The position numbers were made by a program, and so were the translations under genes. Positions 1 to 9,166 of a stretch of 23,389 nucleotides of DNA are shown piece by piece. The stretch is taken from NCBI GenBank assembly GCA_016758965.1, contig JAEPRB010000406.1, positions 1 through 23,389 on the forward strand. The letters run 5' to 3'. The DNA is from Circinella minor (taxonomy: Eukaryota; Mucoromycota; Mucoromycetes; Mucorales; Lichtheimiaceae). Numbering within the stretch: the first letter of the stretch is position 1; each line of letters opens with the position of its first letter. The notes beneath the pieces were generated by a model. The model saw only the letters and a program-made list of their open reading frames with translations, had not been told where the DNA came from and searched no databases.

Positions 1-95
1 AAAAAAATTAAATCCTTTTTTTTTTTTTTTTTTTTTAGATCTCCTTTCCTTTTTTTTTTTAATAAAAAAAAAAAAAAAAAAAAAAAAAAGTTTAC
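1..95. repeat. poly-T / poly-A homopolymer block inside a probable intron
   Basis: Contains T runs at 16-36 and 50-60 and an uninterrupted run of 26 A at 64-89. On the minus strand it directly follows a GTAAAC donor-like site at 95, so it would be the start of the first intron of the minus-strand gene whose first exon is at 96-209. Run lengths in such a block are unreliable in assemblies. Confidence 0.6.
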
Positions 96-209
96 CCCAT
101 CAGTTTCTTCTTTAGCTGTATAGGGTGCTTGCTTGGGAATAATACGTTCTGCTTTGGTTACAAAAACATCATCGTCAAAGTCAAATGAAAATGGTGCATC
201 GTCTGTCAT
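96..209 (-). CDS. first exon of an unidentified acidic protein, truncated by the window edge
   Basis: On the minus strand an ATG at 209-207, with A at -3, opens a 38-codon frame. It begins MTDDAPFSFDFDDDVFVTK and continues to KEETDG. The frame stays open to GGG and meets GTAAAC at 95, a plausible 5' splice site in phase 0. The peptide is rich in Asp and Phe at its N-terminus and then basic/mixed, like the disordered start of a nuclear or regulatory protein. I do not recognise the family. The rest of the gene would lie left of the window. The homopolymer block that follows makes the next exon unreadable here. The plus-strand frame over the same DNA is Lys/Ser-rich and looks like a shadow. The start and exon are supported by codon quality and context only. 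Confidence 0.5.
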
Positions 210-1256
210 TATTAAAAAAAGATCTCGGGGTATGTTGTCAAAAAAAAAAAAAAAACGAAAGGTGTATAGCGGGACAATCCTTTTTTTTAGATTTTTCTAC
301 TTGATTTTATTGGTTAGGTACACTTTGTTGCAAATAACTCTCCAGTGCGAGCTTTGCAAAACATGAATCCTTTTATTTCAACAATAACAGCCTTTTTCCA
401 ATAAAAAGGCCAATATCTGTTTTAAAGAACTCTTCCCATACAGTGGTTGCAATTACATGTGATCGCTGTTTTTTTCTTTTCTTTTATGGCTTCATTTAGT
501 AACCGCTTGATAAATAGTCGTAAGTCATTGAGATATTCACAAAATATAGAAAGATAATACTCGTGCTTATTTCTCGTTCAATGATACAGTTAAATTTACA
601 AATATTAACCTGGCAGTGAATCGAAGAATATACTTTTAAAAAAATTGGTAATAATATTCACTTTCATCAACAAAAGTGTCCTGATTTGAGTGAGTGGTCA
701 GCCTTTTCTTGACGACAGTGGTGGTAATATGTCACAGAAGAAGAGGGCTCCCTGTAAGTGGCAATAATTATGATTTTTTACGTCAATACTGTATTATTGT
801 CTGCCGTAGTTATTTGCAATTTAGTCTTTGAACCTGGGCAGCGATAATGCGATCAATTCAACTACGTATAAAAAAATGAGAAAACAATATCCTATATATC
901 ATATCATGCAATGGGTATACTTCAGTGAGAATTAACAATTCTATGCATTCACATGTCTTTATTAATGTAAGATGACTTGTTAAAGTTGGTTTGTGGTATT
1001 AATAATTAAGATAGCACACGGTATATGCGACCGATGCATATTCATATAAGTAAAATGTAATCAACTCACCATAGTAATCTAGTGTAATCAATCTCCGTCG
1101 TTAAAATCCTGTGTAATAAGATCATATTGCTAACTAGTTATGTAAAGGCAACAAATAGTTATAAGTAACAATCACGAGGTGTTGGAAAGTAGATTATAAC
1201 ATTTCAAAAGTGTCTTAAAAACATGTCTAAAAGCGTCTGGCATGTTATTTGAATAT
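210..1256. other. AT-rich stretch without a convincing gene
   Basis: This is presumably the 5' flank of the minus-strand gene at 96-209. It holds a perfect 8-bp hairpin at 390-410. It also has a very short plus-strand start at 729 (MSQKKRAP) that meets GTAAGT at 754 and could be an orphan first exon. No frame longer than about 30 codons with coding character was seen. Confidence 0.5.
390..410. other. short perfect hairpin
   Basis: GCCTTTTT at 390-397 and AAAAAGGC at 403-410 are exact reverse complements around a 5-base CCAAT loop. There is no downstream gene to assign it to. It may be chance in T/A-rich sequence. Confidence 0.4.
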
Positions 1257-2028
1257 CATAAAAAAATTCAAAAACAAAAGAAAACTACCAAAGTGGTATC
1301 TCAAAGAATCATTTAAAACAGTAAGTCAGTTATTTCTTTATTATTAATTAGATACGGCGGAGAAAATGAAGAGAACGCAAATGCAAATATATGTAACATC
1401 AAAAATACACTGGTAATTCATGCACAAGACCTGAACAACCTACATCAGAATCAGAGTTTTCCAGAGGCCACAAGAATGTTAATATTATAAACTATGTTCA
1501 AAATCAAAAGGTAAAATCATTATAAATAATAGAGTTTATTTTATGGATCACATACATATGGAGGTAAGCATAATACTTATTATGATTATGATTATTATGA
1601 TTACTATACTTCCTTGATAACACACTTATACATCTTGTACGTATTTAATAACTAAAAACATTTTTAATATAATAGTAAGACTAGAATAATATTTTCACGT
1701 CTGTTTCAAAATACATAAAAATATATCCGTATACGAATAATAAAACACGGTAAGTATATAACATTTAACTATATGACCATGACAGTTAATCACTGCCCTA
1801 ACTAACAATTGAAATTATTGATCTTTCTTATTAATAAATAGTGACGACCTTGAATGTACGGATATTCGAAAAGAAATAACCCAGTGGAAAGAGACATATA
1901 GTTACTATGCATAGAAAAAAAAAGATCAAGTACGTAAAATAAAAACTAGTGCAATAAAAAACAAGTTACTGATGATCCTGTATAAATATTTTATCATAAT
2001 AAATCAACGTTTTTTCTTTGAATCAACT
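1257..2028 (+). repeat. dispersed 0.75-kb repeat, copy 1 (decayed multi-exon gene)
   Basis: Aligns along its whole length, same strand and with small indels, to 11367-12097. Shared landmarks, in order, are AAGTGGT, a GTAAGTCA site, TTTATTATTAATTAG, TCAAAATCAAAAGGTAAAA, CATTTAACTATATGAC, CTTGAATGTACG and the end AATCAACT. The two copies share splice-like sites and a final exon: 1842-1914 here reads DDLECTDIRKEITQWKETY...YYA then TAG, against GDLECTNIPKELGQSKETY...YYG then TAG in copy 2. The middle exon candidate, 1352-1510, is bounded by AG and GTAAAA but has a stop and frame shifts. The right end abuts the truncated retrotransposon at 2029. Function unknown; probably a duplicated or mobile gene. 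Confidence 0.7.
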
Positions 2029-2385
2029 GTGGTGCCGTCTATAGAGAGCTGGTTCAACAGCTCTTTGTATTGATCATTGTCATTGTGATGTGCTAGTGGT
2101 GGTGGGAGGTGTGAAGACTATGGAAGGTATAATTACCAATTCGAAAAGATAGAATAATATAGCGGTTGTTGATCGGAAGATTATGAATATATATATTGAG
2201 TTCAGGTTGTACTAGTAATGAGATATCACCTTCACCACGTTTTTTTAGGGTTTGGTCGAATTGCGTAGTTGTGATATTGAATCCAATTGGTATATAGCCG
2301 CCCGCAAACAAGAAACGTTTCAGTTATGATTAAGATGCTGATGTTATTATAATTGCTGTTGGCGATTTGTCAATGCAAGTTGCAT
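2029..2385 (-). pseudogene. endonuclease (EEP/APE-type) N-terminal fragment of a LINE ORF2
   Basis: Reading the minus strand from 2385, the first frame begins MQLALTNRQQQL. After a shift it gives NISILIITETFLVCGRLYT, NWIQYHNYAIRPN. After another it gives GDISLLVQPELNIYIHN and LSFRIGNYTFHS, then HLPPPL and NDNDQYKELLNQLSIDGTT. The I-T-E-T pattern matches the strand carrying the catalytic Glu of exonuclease-endonuclease-phosphatase domains. The later GxISLLV and the amphipathic QYKELLNQL helix come in the usual order, just before where an LGDFN motif would be expected. That motif and everything after it are missing. At least three frame changes and stops are needed, so this is a pseudogene. The family call rests on motif order seen by eye. 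Confidence 0.6.
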
Positions 2386-2404
2386 TTAATAGACCAGTTT
2401 ATCA

Positions 2405-3812
2405 TTATTCTTCCATAGGTTTTGTATCATCGTGACGACCATCATTACCAGATGACATCTGTTTGCGAGTTTCAGTAATAGGAATCACTTTGTGCTTACG
2501 TCGTAGAGTAGGCTTGGGATTGCTTTTTTGAAATTTGATTCAATACTCGTTGCTGATGTGATGGATGTCTTCTTGTGGTAGTACGTAAAGACTTAAAGTG
2601 ACGCAGAATAGCCACACCAAGATTTTTTTTCGAGAGATGTGTACGCGTGACTAACATCTTTTCTTGATATGGTTTTTTTTTTTTTACCTCATTGACACAT
2701 TCATGTTCAGTAATTTGCCAAGAGGGTGGGATCCCGAATGGCATTTGCAAAAATAGGGGTCAGGCTTAGCTAATGAGAGTAATTCGTGTAGTTTTTTCAT
2801 ATGAAGAATGGACGATTAAACCCACAATACTAGGTGCTGGTATTGTATGTCAATTATACGTTCAGTAACTACGTCTACTAGTGAAAGAGCTTTACGAATT
2901 TCGGTGTCTACTGTACGACGTGATGATCCCATATAAACGAAAGAATAAATATGCAGTACGATCAGTCGCTGGAGCTAGGAGTAGCTGTGGCCAATTAATT
3001 AGTTTTTTAGTAGGTGATTGAAAAACTTTCTTGTTGGACGTAGTTTGTTTACCAGTAGATTGTGCATAGGACAATTTCGATGCACTATGTTGGATTCAGT
3101 GTTGACGTTGCGATTGATGTTGATGTTGCGGTTGCTGGTGACGATGCTGCTGATCAAGTTTACTCAACTGTTTTTGTGATCGAATTTCTTTTTCTGTTGC
3201 TGCTTGGATTCGACTCTTATCGATTTCGACCTTTCTCTGTTCTCAGGTTTTATCAGGTATGACATGTACAGAATTTATTGCTGTAGCAATTTCATCATCT
3301 ACCATACTTATCTAGGTTCTCGATAATTATTTCGTCGGGATTCTTTTGAGAATGGGCCATTTTCAGTTTAAGCGTTAGTTGCTTTGTTTTGTATAACTGT
3401 TTATTTTCCCCAACTAAGTTTGAGAGTTTTTGTAATTTTTGTTCAGTGGAGAAGTTGCGTTGTTCTGAGACATAGGCTTTTTTTTTTGAAGTGCCACGAG
3501 ACGTTGCATAATCTCTTTCTGTGGGTTGGTTATGTTGTTGACCTGATTAATTGCGGAATTCTGGTTATGTGCAATATGTTTAATGGTGTGTCCGAAAAAC
3601 GGCGTTTTGCGCAGTCTACTGTCGATATGCAGTACTAGTGTTGATGGACGATGGAGCTGGTGTAAGCACGAGATTCGACTCTGTTTTTGGATTAATTATG
3701 GTTGGTTTTGATAATGTGAGATGCGCCCGAATTGGTAAGGATGAATTTTGGATGTGTGGTGATTTTTTTATTTGAAAAGTATAAAAGTAGAATTGATCTG
3801 CTGCGCGCGATA
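2405..3812 (-). pseudogene. ORF1/gag-like protein of a Mucoromycota LINE, broken by frameshifts
   Basis: Minus strand, open from 3812. The order is: a polar N-terminal part (SNLVLTPAPSSINTS), a Gln/Lys-rich coiled-coil segment (SEQRNFSTEQKLQKLSNLVG), a Gln/His-rich segment (KLDQQHRHQQPQHQHQSQRQ), then SPTKKLINWPQLLLAPATD and FRLYMGSSRRTVDTEIRKAL. Next come SLVDVVTERIIDIQY and, shifted by one frame, PAPSIVGLIVHSSYEKT. The end reads TLRRKHKVIPITETRKQM before TAA at 2407-2405. The R..IIDIQYPxxxIVGLIVH pattern resembles conserved segments of predicted ORF1/gag-like proteins I recall from Mucorales repeats. Three or more stops and several frame changes, one at an A-rich run near 2671, kill the frame. 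No initiating ATG is visible. Confidence 0.5.
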
Positions 3813-5318
3813 GTCAAGAGAACATAAACATCGTATCTTGGTATTTATACATATACATATAAAAGTGAAGCAACTGGCGTCTTATTGACAATGTTAAAAA
3901 AACATAATATAGATAAGACAATATATTATTGTATGGGAAATGACGAGAAAAGAAAGAATTGTAAAGTATTTGTGGAAAATTATGGTGATCTATGAAAATA
4001 AAAAAAACAATAGTAAAAATTTTTTTTATAATAGTTATAAAAGAAAAAAATATGCACCAATTAATTTTGATTTTCAAAACTTTGAAAAAAGTAAACAATT
4101 ATTATCCTATTCGAAAGATACAGCAATAAATAAAAGTTTATGTTGTTATATATTAAAACATATGAATATAAATTATTAAATATTTCATTTACATCGCTCA
4201 CTCAACTCTTCTTTTCTTGACCACTCAAGTATTACTAATTTTACAACCAAACGATATATCGACACCACACCTTTTCTATCACACCAACATCAACTCCTAC
4301 AAACAGTAATTGGTAATTATTCTGATCTATTCATATGCAGCAACCCAACCAGAAACATTATTTTTCGTTTACTACATAAAATGCTTTCAATTGCTACGTA
4401 GTAACATTTTTAAATTTATCACCAGCTTTATATACCCAATAACTCTTGTGCTATTTGTCATCAACAAGAAGGTTCCGATCAGCATTTTATAACCGATTGC
4501 TTACGTACTAAAACAACAAATGTGTAACTGTGTCTGGCCACACTTAATGCATGCGTACATAAACACTGATACGTATAACTTTCAACTTTATTACTTCTGG
4601 AAACAAACCTACTTGTCATCACTAGCCTATTATAAGACCCCCTTATGCTTTTTGAAATATAATATATCAATAATTATTATATAATAACCCAATTATAACA
4701 TATCATTGCCCTCTCCTTCCTTGTTTCTTTTTTTTCTACTTACGTAGCTTAGAAGATGCAAATCATTTTCAAATCTCTAGTTATCTAAAGCCGCTATAAA
4801 ATAAACTCGGAGGCTAAACCTCTTACAAAAAAATTCATTACGTACATATACAAAAAGGAATACAGGATGGCCGATGATGTTTTATATATATTTGGGATAG
4901 ATAAAACTCTTTTATAGGTATTTTTATTGAATTCAACAGTTATTGACTAAAGAAATAATTATTGATTTTGAAACATATCAAATTTTCACATTTAATAAGA
5001 TTGTTATCATACTGTACAATTTATAATTTTATGTATTAATTAATAGTAATACTCAAGTATGACGGTAATGGATGCAGTATTTTACGTTCAATTGTACAAG
5101 AACTTTTCATTTTTATTACGTACGTAGTCGTTATACCTGTTTATTTTTTTTATGTAATAAGATATATAATAAATGATGGTTTTGGATAAAATATGATTTA
5201 AAACAATTCTAACCGTACCTAGAACACAAAGAAAAAAGTATTATATTGTTGCATTCATAAAAGTAATGATTCAAAAGAAATTATTGCTTTGTACTCATTT
5301 TGGGATTTTTCTTTCCAG
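3813..5318. other. 1.5-kb AT-rich stretch, no convincing gene
   Basis: Open frames here (for example across 3814-4179 on both strands) are Ile/Tyr/Lys/Asn-rich translations of A/T-rich DNA, overlap each other and lack motifs or splice contexts. I see no RNA gene or repeat in it. Confidence 0.5.
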
Positions 5319-5434
5319 CTTATAATCTTTTCATTACTATTGTTCCTGTCTTGCTTCGTTCTGGGTCATTTATAAGTCAGTCGTCTCAAGATGTTCCTCT
5401 TTTAAACCAAAGTGGTGCTTTGGGCGCCAACTAG
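5319..5434 (+). pseudogene. possible terminal exon fragment
   Basis: After a good 3' splice context (TTTTTCTTTCCAG, ending at 5318) a frame of about 37 codons is open. It contains YNLFITIVPVLLRSGSFISQ followed by SSQDVPLLNQSGALGAN and ends at TAG 5432-5434. Base composition is clearly richer in G/C than its surroundings, which suggests former coding sequence. I do not recognise it, and no upstream exon was found, so it may be an orphan exon or coincidence. Confidence 0.25.
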
Positions 5435-5884
5435 CAGCTGCATTAAAAATGATATAATAGCTTTTAACTTAAAATATATATCATATGTACCAATAAAAAA
5501 AATTATAAGTACTAATAGAAATTCGCTCAGATAAATGATAAATATGTTGTTAAAGTGGGTTCTGTTGAAAAAAAAAAGAAATCACTAGAGGGAGCGCAGC
5601 ATGAAAAATTTTCTTTTTTGTGAATTAGCTATAAATCCTGCGTGATTTTAATAAATCACTCTCCTTTTTTTAATAAAACGCGTATGCTTCTGTTATTTTA
5701 ACAGTTTACAACCAATTTATACAAAAAGGACTCATACCTTCCTTTATATTTTATTTTCGCATTTAATGCGTCTTCCATCATAATGTTAGACTTTTCATGA
5801 ATTTACTAAATTATAATGTCGGTTCTTCGGTTCTAAAATTGGTTTCCTTCCAAACAACCGTTTTAAACTTTTTTTTTTTTTTTT

Positions 5885-6269
5885 TTGTTCGGTTCGCATA
5901 AGGATTCCTGCAATTCCCAGGGGACAGTTACCAATCTTCTGTCAGCTCTTCTAAAAAGCGACCCACTCGTTAATAGACGTACGGCAGGAGTTCGTTTGTT
6001 GAATGACGCAAAAGTTATCAAAGGGCATGTGGTTGCCAGAACTCTTGCAGAAACTACGGCTAAAGCTGTTGGTGTAAGTTTCATCCCTACTTTTGGGACA
6101 ATACAAAAAAAAAAAGCTGTTGGTGAATACAATAAAATTAGTCTATTCATAGCTTTATGAGCATTAACGTTTCTACCGTGCGCAGTTCAAGACTAAAACA
6201 TTATCATAATTTATGTTTTTTTTTTTTTAGAATTCCCAAAACAAAACTTCGTTTACGCGCTTTTTTTAA
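5885..6269 (+). pseudogene. two-exon coding fragment of unknown family
   Basis: Exon 5885-6073 is open and unusually balanced in composition. It contains SQGTVTNLLSALLKSDPLVN followed by RRTAGVRLLNDAKVIKGH and ARTLAETTAKAVG. It ends at GTAAGT (6074). A T-rich tract ending in TTTTTTTTAG at 6230 gives a 157-nt intron. The next exon, joined in phase 0, reads NSQNKTSFTRFF and then TAA at 6267-6269. No ATG precedes the first exon: the frame comes out of a poly-T run at about 5870-5886, so an upstream exon is missing or the fragment is degraded. The peptide is predicted mostly helical. I do not recognise it. The minus-strand frame across the same DNA looks like a shadow. Confidence 0.4.
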
Positions 6270-6402
6270 TAATTTGGCGTATTATGAAGAACATACACTA
6301 ATAATATTCATAATGTAATACCAGCTTTGTAAATTGTATGTGAAAGCATATTTATTGTAAACTCGTATCATAATTTACTACAGCCCCCGTTTTCAAACCT
6401 CT

Positions 6403-6829
6403 ATGGCAGAACAAGTGGCCGCTGAAGAAGAACATTCAAATGCTATAAAACGTTGTAGCACAAGAAACAAAAGCTTAACAATAACAGTAATGAATACTAT
6501 AAAGACGTACGTAATATCTGAAAAGAATGAAGAGAATTCCTAACCAATGAAGGCAATACATGTCATTTTATGCAGCTGAGGTATGATAATAATGATCCGA
6601 TGGGTGGCTAAAAGAGATGTATATGTAAGATGATAACTAGTATATGTTGTTTTAACTCGTAAATCATAGCCCGGAAAGACATGAAGTAATTTGGTGCGGA
6701 ATGCTAGTACGAAGAAGAAGCTGCGTGCTAGTCGCGTTATTTGAAAAGCTTGATGAAGAAGTGGTGTACGTTAAAGCTAAAAGCATTAGCTTGTACTTTT
6801 TTAGTCAAGCAAATGACATTGTAGACACG
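6403..6829 (+). pseudogene. decayed upstream coding pieces, probably of the hAT element
   Basis: Two short frames precede the transposase remnant. 6403-6543 encodes MAEQVAAEEEHSNAIKRCST and continues to SEKNEENS with a stop. 6701-6829 encodes a peptide ending FEKLDEEVVYVKAKSISLYF, FSQANDIVDT and then meets GTAAGG at 6830. The 6830-6920 interval has the look of an intron (T-rich, ending GGGTAG), but the phases on the two sides do not match, as expected of a decayed gene. Linkage to the downstream transposase rests on proximity and strand only. Confidence 0.35.
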
Positions 6830-6920
6830 GTAAGGAAATAACAGCAATCATACATCAACATCTTTCAGTCATATATGTGATATTAACCCTTTTTTTTTTT
6901 TGTCATAATTGTATGGGTAG

Positions 6921-7453
6921 ACTTGAACGACAATGGAACCAATGGTAACAACTCTTTATTTTCTTGGCAGCTTACCTGAATCCATTTTATCGACTCGAAA
7001 ACCCCAACTTGGAGGCATGTAGTCAAGAAAAACCAGACAACCAACTGAGTACCTTAAACATCCAGACTCTTGTACATTGGGTTGTGATGTATTACAAGAT
7101 GTGGACAGGAAGAGAGGATATGACAATGTTTCGTCAAGTGATGCTTTACGATAGCCGACAATTTCCATTTGTCATCCCTACAGAGGCTTTTTTTCAGAAG
7201 AATCATCAAGACGTCAAACTTCAATGGGATGCTATAGCAAAGCCGGACAAGGCGTGTATAGGTCTTGCGTTCATGGGGTTGCGGCTCAATAGTATCTGTG
7301 TCAACTCTACAGCCTATGAATGTCTTTTTAGTAACATGAGGTACATATATAACGATATTAAGGTTCCAGGGAGGCTGTGGGGATGAGATTGAAGTGTTAC
7401 AAGCAATGGTGAAGAACGGTTTTACTGTATATAACAACAGGAAGATTATCTAA
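6921..7453 (+). pseudogene. hAT-family transposase, C-terminal half, inactivated
   Basis: Reading from 6922, the frame gives LERQWNQW, a TAA at 6946-6948, then QLFIFLAAYLNPFYRLENPN and a long open run to a TGA at 7384-7386. Shifting frame there continues DEIEVLQAMVKNGFTVYNNR to TAA at 7451-7453. The AAYLNPFYR segment matches the 'A..LNP..R' stretch of hAT transposases. WDAIAKPDKACIGLAFMGLR followed by LNSICVNSTAYECLFSNMRY matches the C-terminal hAT dimerisation region (consensus like L..I..NSA..ERLFS.M). The Cys/His-Glu variations and the stop and frameshift show it is dead. The N-terminal zinc finger and first catalytic Asp are not seen. Family call from motif pattern only. Confidence 0.65.
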
Positions 7454-7663
7454 TTTTAACAATATAAAATGCTATATATAATAATCAGCCAAGGCAATTG
7501 TAAAAAGGATCACTCGACACAAGGTCTATTTATCCCAATACATAATCATGCGTATTGCAGCCATGGTATAGTATTTTTGGGTTCTTGTAAGTTTTAAAAA
7601 TCGCGAAAACGAATAATATGTATTTGTAGTTAGAGGCTTAATATTATTGTTGTTTTTTTTTAG
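7454..7663. other. spacer, probably the 3' end of the hAT remnant and an intron
   Basis: Contains no open frame of note. It ends in a T-rich tract and AG at 7662-7663, which reads as a 3' splice site for the next coding block. Confidence 0.4.
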
Positions 7664-8720
7664 TGAAAGAAGTATTTATGATGACTGTGGAAAGGAGGTG
7701 TTACAAAAGTCTGAAGGCTGTTTCCGTTCATATTTGTTTGATGATAGTTTGAAGATAACCACTAAATTATTACAACGACGTGGCAGAAATGTTATTTTTT
7801 TTGCCCGGGAAAATAGAAATTGATGCCATGTCGATGCAACTTAAGGAGCAAGGATTGAAGGATGGTCGCTATAGATACAACGAAGATGGTACCCTTCGCG
7901 CCAATAATTTTTCAAATTTGGAAATGATGCTCACTGAAGTATCATGTGGTTACGGAAAAACAGAAAATGGTAAAGTGAGTTTTTATCACTACAAGAGTAT
8001 GTTTGGGCTATTGGTTATGTTGAAAGTGTTCGCAAACACACGTCCCATTCCTCCCCTTCCACCTACACCTTCTCCTGCTCCTACTCCACGCAATACCTTG
8101 ATGCAACCAGGTTTGCAAAGAGTTATAAGAACAAGAGATATTGAAATCTTTCAAAGGGTAATTGCCCCTGTTGGTCGTTCACGACGCAACCGCGTGTCGA
8201 CCACTTCCTGCCACTCCCATTCCGCTCCTATTTCACGTCCCAATTCCGCTCCCATGGCAACTTACAATCAGCCCGTAGCTACTTCTGCTCCTGTTGGCAG
8301 TGCTACTCCTGCTGTTTCTGCTGCACCTGGTGGTTTTGCTCCCCCCCCCGTGGTTTTTCTGGTGGTGCTGGTGATACTGTTGGTGGTACTGTTGGTGGTG
8401 CTTCTTCTGCCGTTGGTGCAGTTAATGGTGTTTCTTCTGTCGGTGGTCATTCTGTTGGTGCTAAGGTTGTTCGTTCTGTTGGTAGCGGTGGTTCTCGTTC
8501 AGTTGTTAATGGTACTCGTTCTGTTGGTAGTAGTAGTAGTGGTGGTGGTGGTGTTCGTTTTGGTGATAATGGTGGTAATGGTGATGGTGGGCGGAGAAGC
8601 AGAAGCAGATGAGATTGATTGGGTGTATGGCGATGCAGAAGATATGAAAATAGATTGGTGGGAGGGGGATATGGAGGTGGATATCCTCCCCCCCCCAATG
8701 CTACTTCCCTATGGTTTTAA
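7664..8720 (+). pseudogene. Mucoromycota-type uncharacterised protein with Gly/Pro-rich tail, frames broken
   Basis: After the AG at 7663 one frame reads SIYDDCGKEVLQKSEGCFRS, then SLKITTKLLQRRGRNVIFF. Near the T8 run at about 7790 the sense frame changes to IDAMSMQLKEQGLKDGRYRY, then NNFSNLEMMLTEVSCGYGKT and FYHYKSMFGLLVMLKVFANT. The last block resembles a 'LEVSG.YG...FDHHKGMFG.L.MLK' pattern I recall from lineage-specific Mucorales proteins (inference). A Pro-rich linker (PLPPTPSPAPTP) and a Ser/Ala/Pro segment follow. At C9 (8341-8349) the uninterrupted frame turns into an implausible Val/Leu run, whereas one frame over is Gly/Ser/Val-rich. An acidic stretch (EADEIDWVYGDAEDMKIDWW) and a GGGYGGGYPPPP tail lie in different frames around a second C9 (8688-8696). 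The stop of the tail frame is at 8718-8720. Either a pseudogene or homopolymer sequencing errors. Confidence 0.5.
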
Positions 8721-8731
8721 TTGAGGAGGAG

Positions 8732-9166
8732 GTAAGTTCCATTGTCTTTCATACAAAACAAAATATTATGTTATTCTAAATATAAAATTTTAGCTGTACA
8801 AGGAACAACTTTTTTTTACTAACGCGTTTTTCTTTTTTTAAGAAAATATAAAAAACCAAAAAAACCACCAAAAAAAATTAAAAACCGAAAAAAAACATAT
8901 ACGTATATTATTTTTTTTTGTGGTAAGTAACTTTTTATATTCTAATATGAATTGAGATAAAACATATTAAGGTATTGCCTTATTAATATTACCAATCTTT
9001 TTTTTTTGTAGGCTTGTTTTGCCTTTGCGTTTTCCTTATTTTCCTTTTGCTTAAGTTTCGTCTTTTTTTTTTAGAGGTAAATATGATTTAGTATATGAAT
9101 TGAAAGTGTATATGAAAATAAAGGTGTCAATAATTTTGATATGTGTACTTTTTTTTTCTTATCTAG
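8732..9166 (+). other. series of intron-like segments downstream of the broken gene
   Basis: Three consecutive GT...AG segments with fungal intron features: 8732-8793 (GTAAGT to TTTTAG, 62 nt), 8923-9011 (GTAAGT to TTTTTTTGTAG, 89 nt) and 9077-9166 (GTAAAT to TTATCTAG, 90 nt). The pieces between them are A- or T-rich and not obviously coding, so these may be 3'-UTR introns or noncoding exons of the upstream gene. Confidence 0.35.

Larger units (their letters stand above)
2029..3812 (-). mobile_element. decayed non-LTR (LINE-like) retrotransposon, 5' part
   Basis: Two adjacent minus-strand coding remnants in the order expected of a two-ORF LINE: a coiled-coil, nucleic-acid-binding-like ORF1 (3812 to 2405) and, 20 bases further on, the N-terminal part of an endonuclease ORF2 (2385 to 2029). 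The reverse transcriptase is absent. The element stops where repeat copy 1 begins. Both ORFs carry frameshifts and stops, so the element is dead. No target-site duplication or poly-A end could be identified. Confidence 0.6.

Noticed and set aside
3062..3638. Plus-strand frames rich in Val/Asp and Phe/Cys
   Set aside because: They are complementary to the Gln/His-rich and coiled-coil parts of the minus-strand LINE ORF1 remnant.
5863..6150. Minus-strand 95-codon frame opposite 5885-6160
   Set aside because: The plus-strand frame has a donor and acceptor in place; the minus frame ends in a poly-Lys tail from the poly-T run. Cannot be excluded completely.
6943..6970. Intron between GTAACAACTC and TTGGCAG in the hAT remnant
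   Set aside because: It would be only about 28 nt; the sequence reads through in frame with hAT-like residues (QLFIFLAAYLNPF) apart from a single TAA, so a point mutation is the simpler explanation.
8447..8698. Minus-strand Pro/Thr/Leu-rich frame (PPYPPPTN...)
   Set aside because: It is the antisense of the Gly/Ser-rich codon repeats of the plus-strand gene; GGT/GGA repeats read backwards give Pro/Thr. No independent start or splice context.
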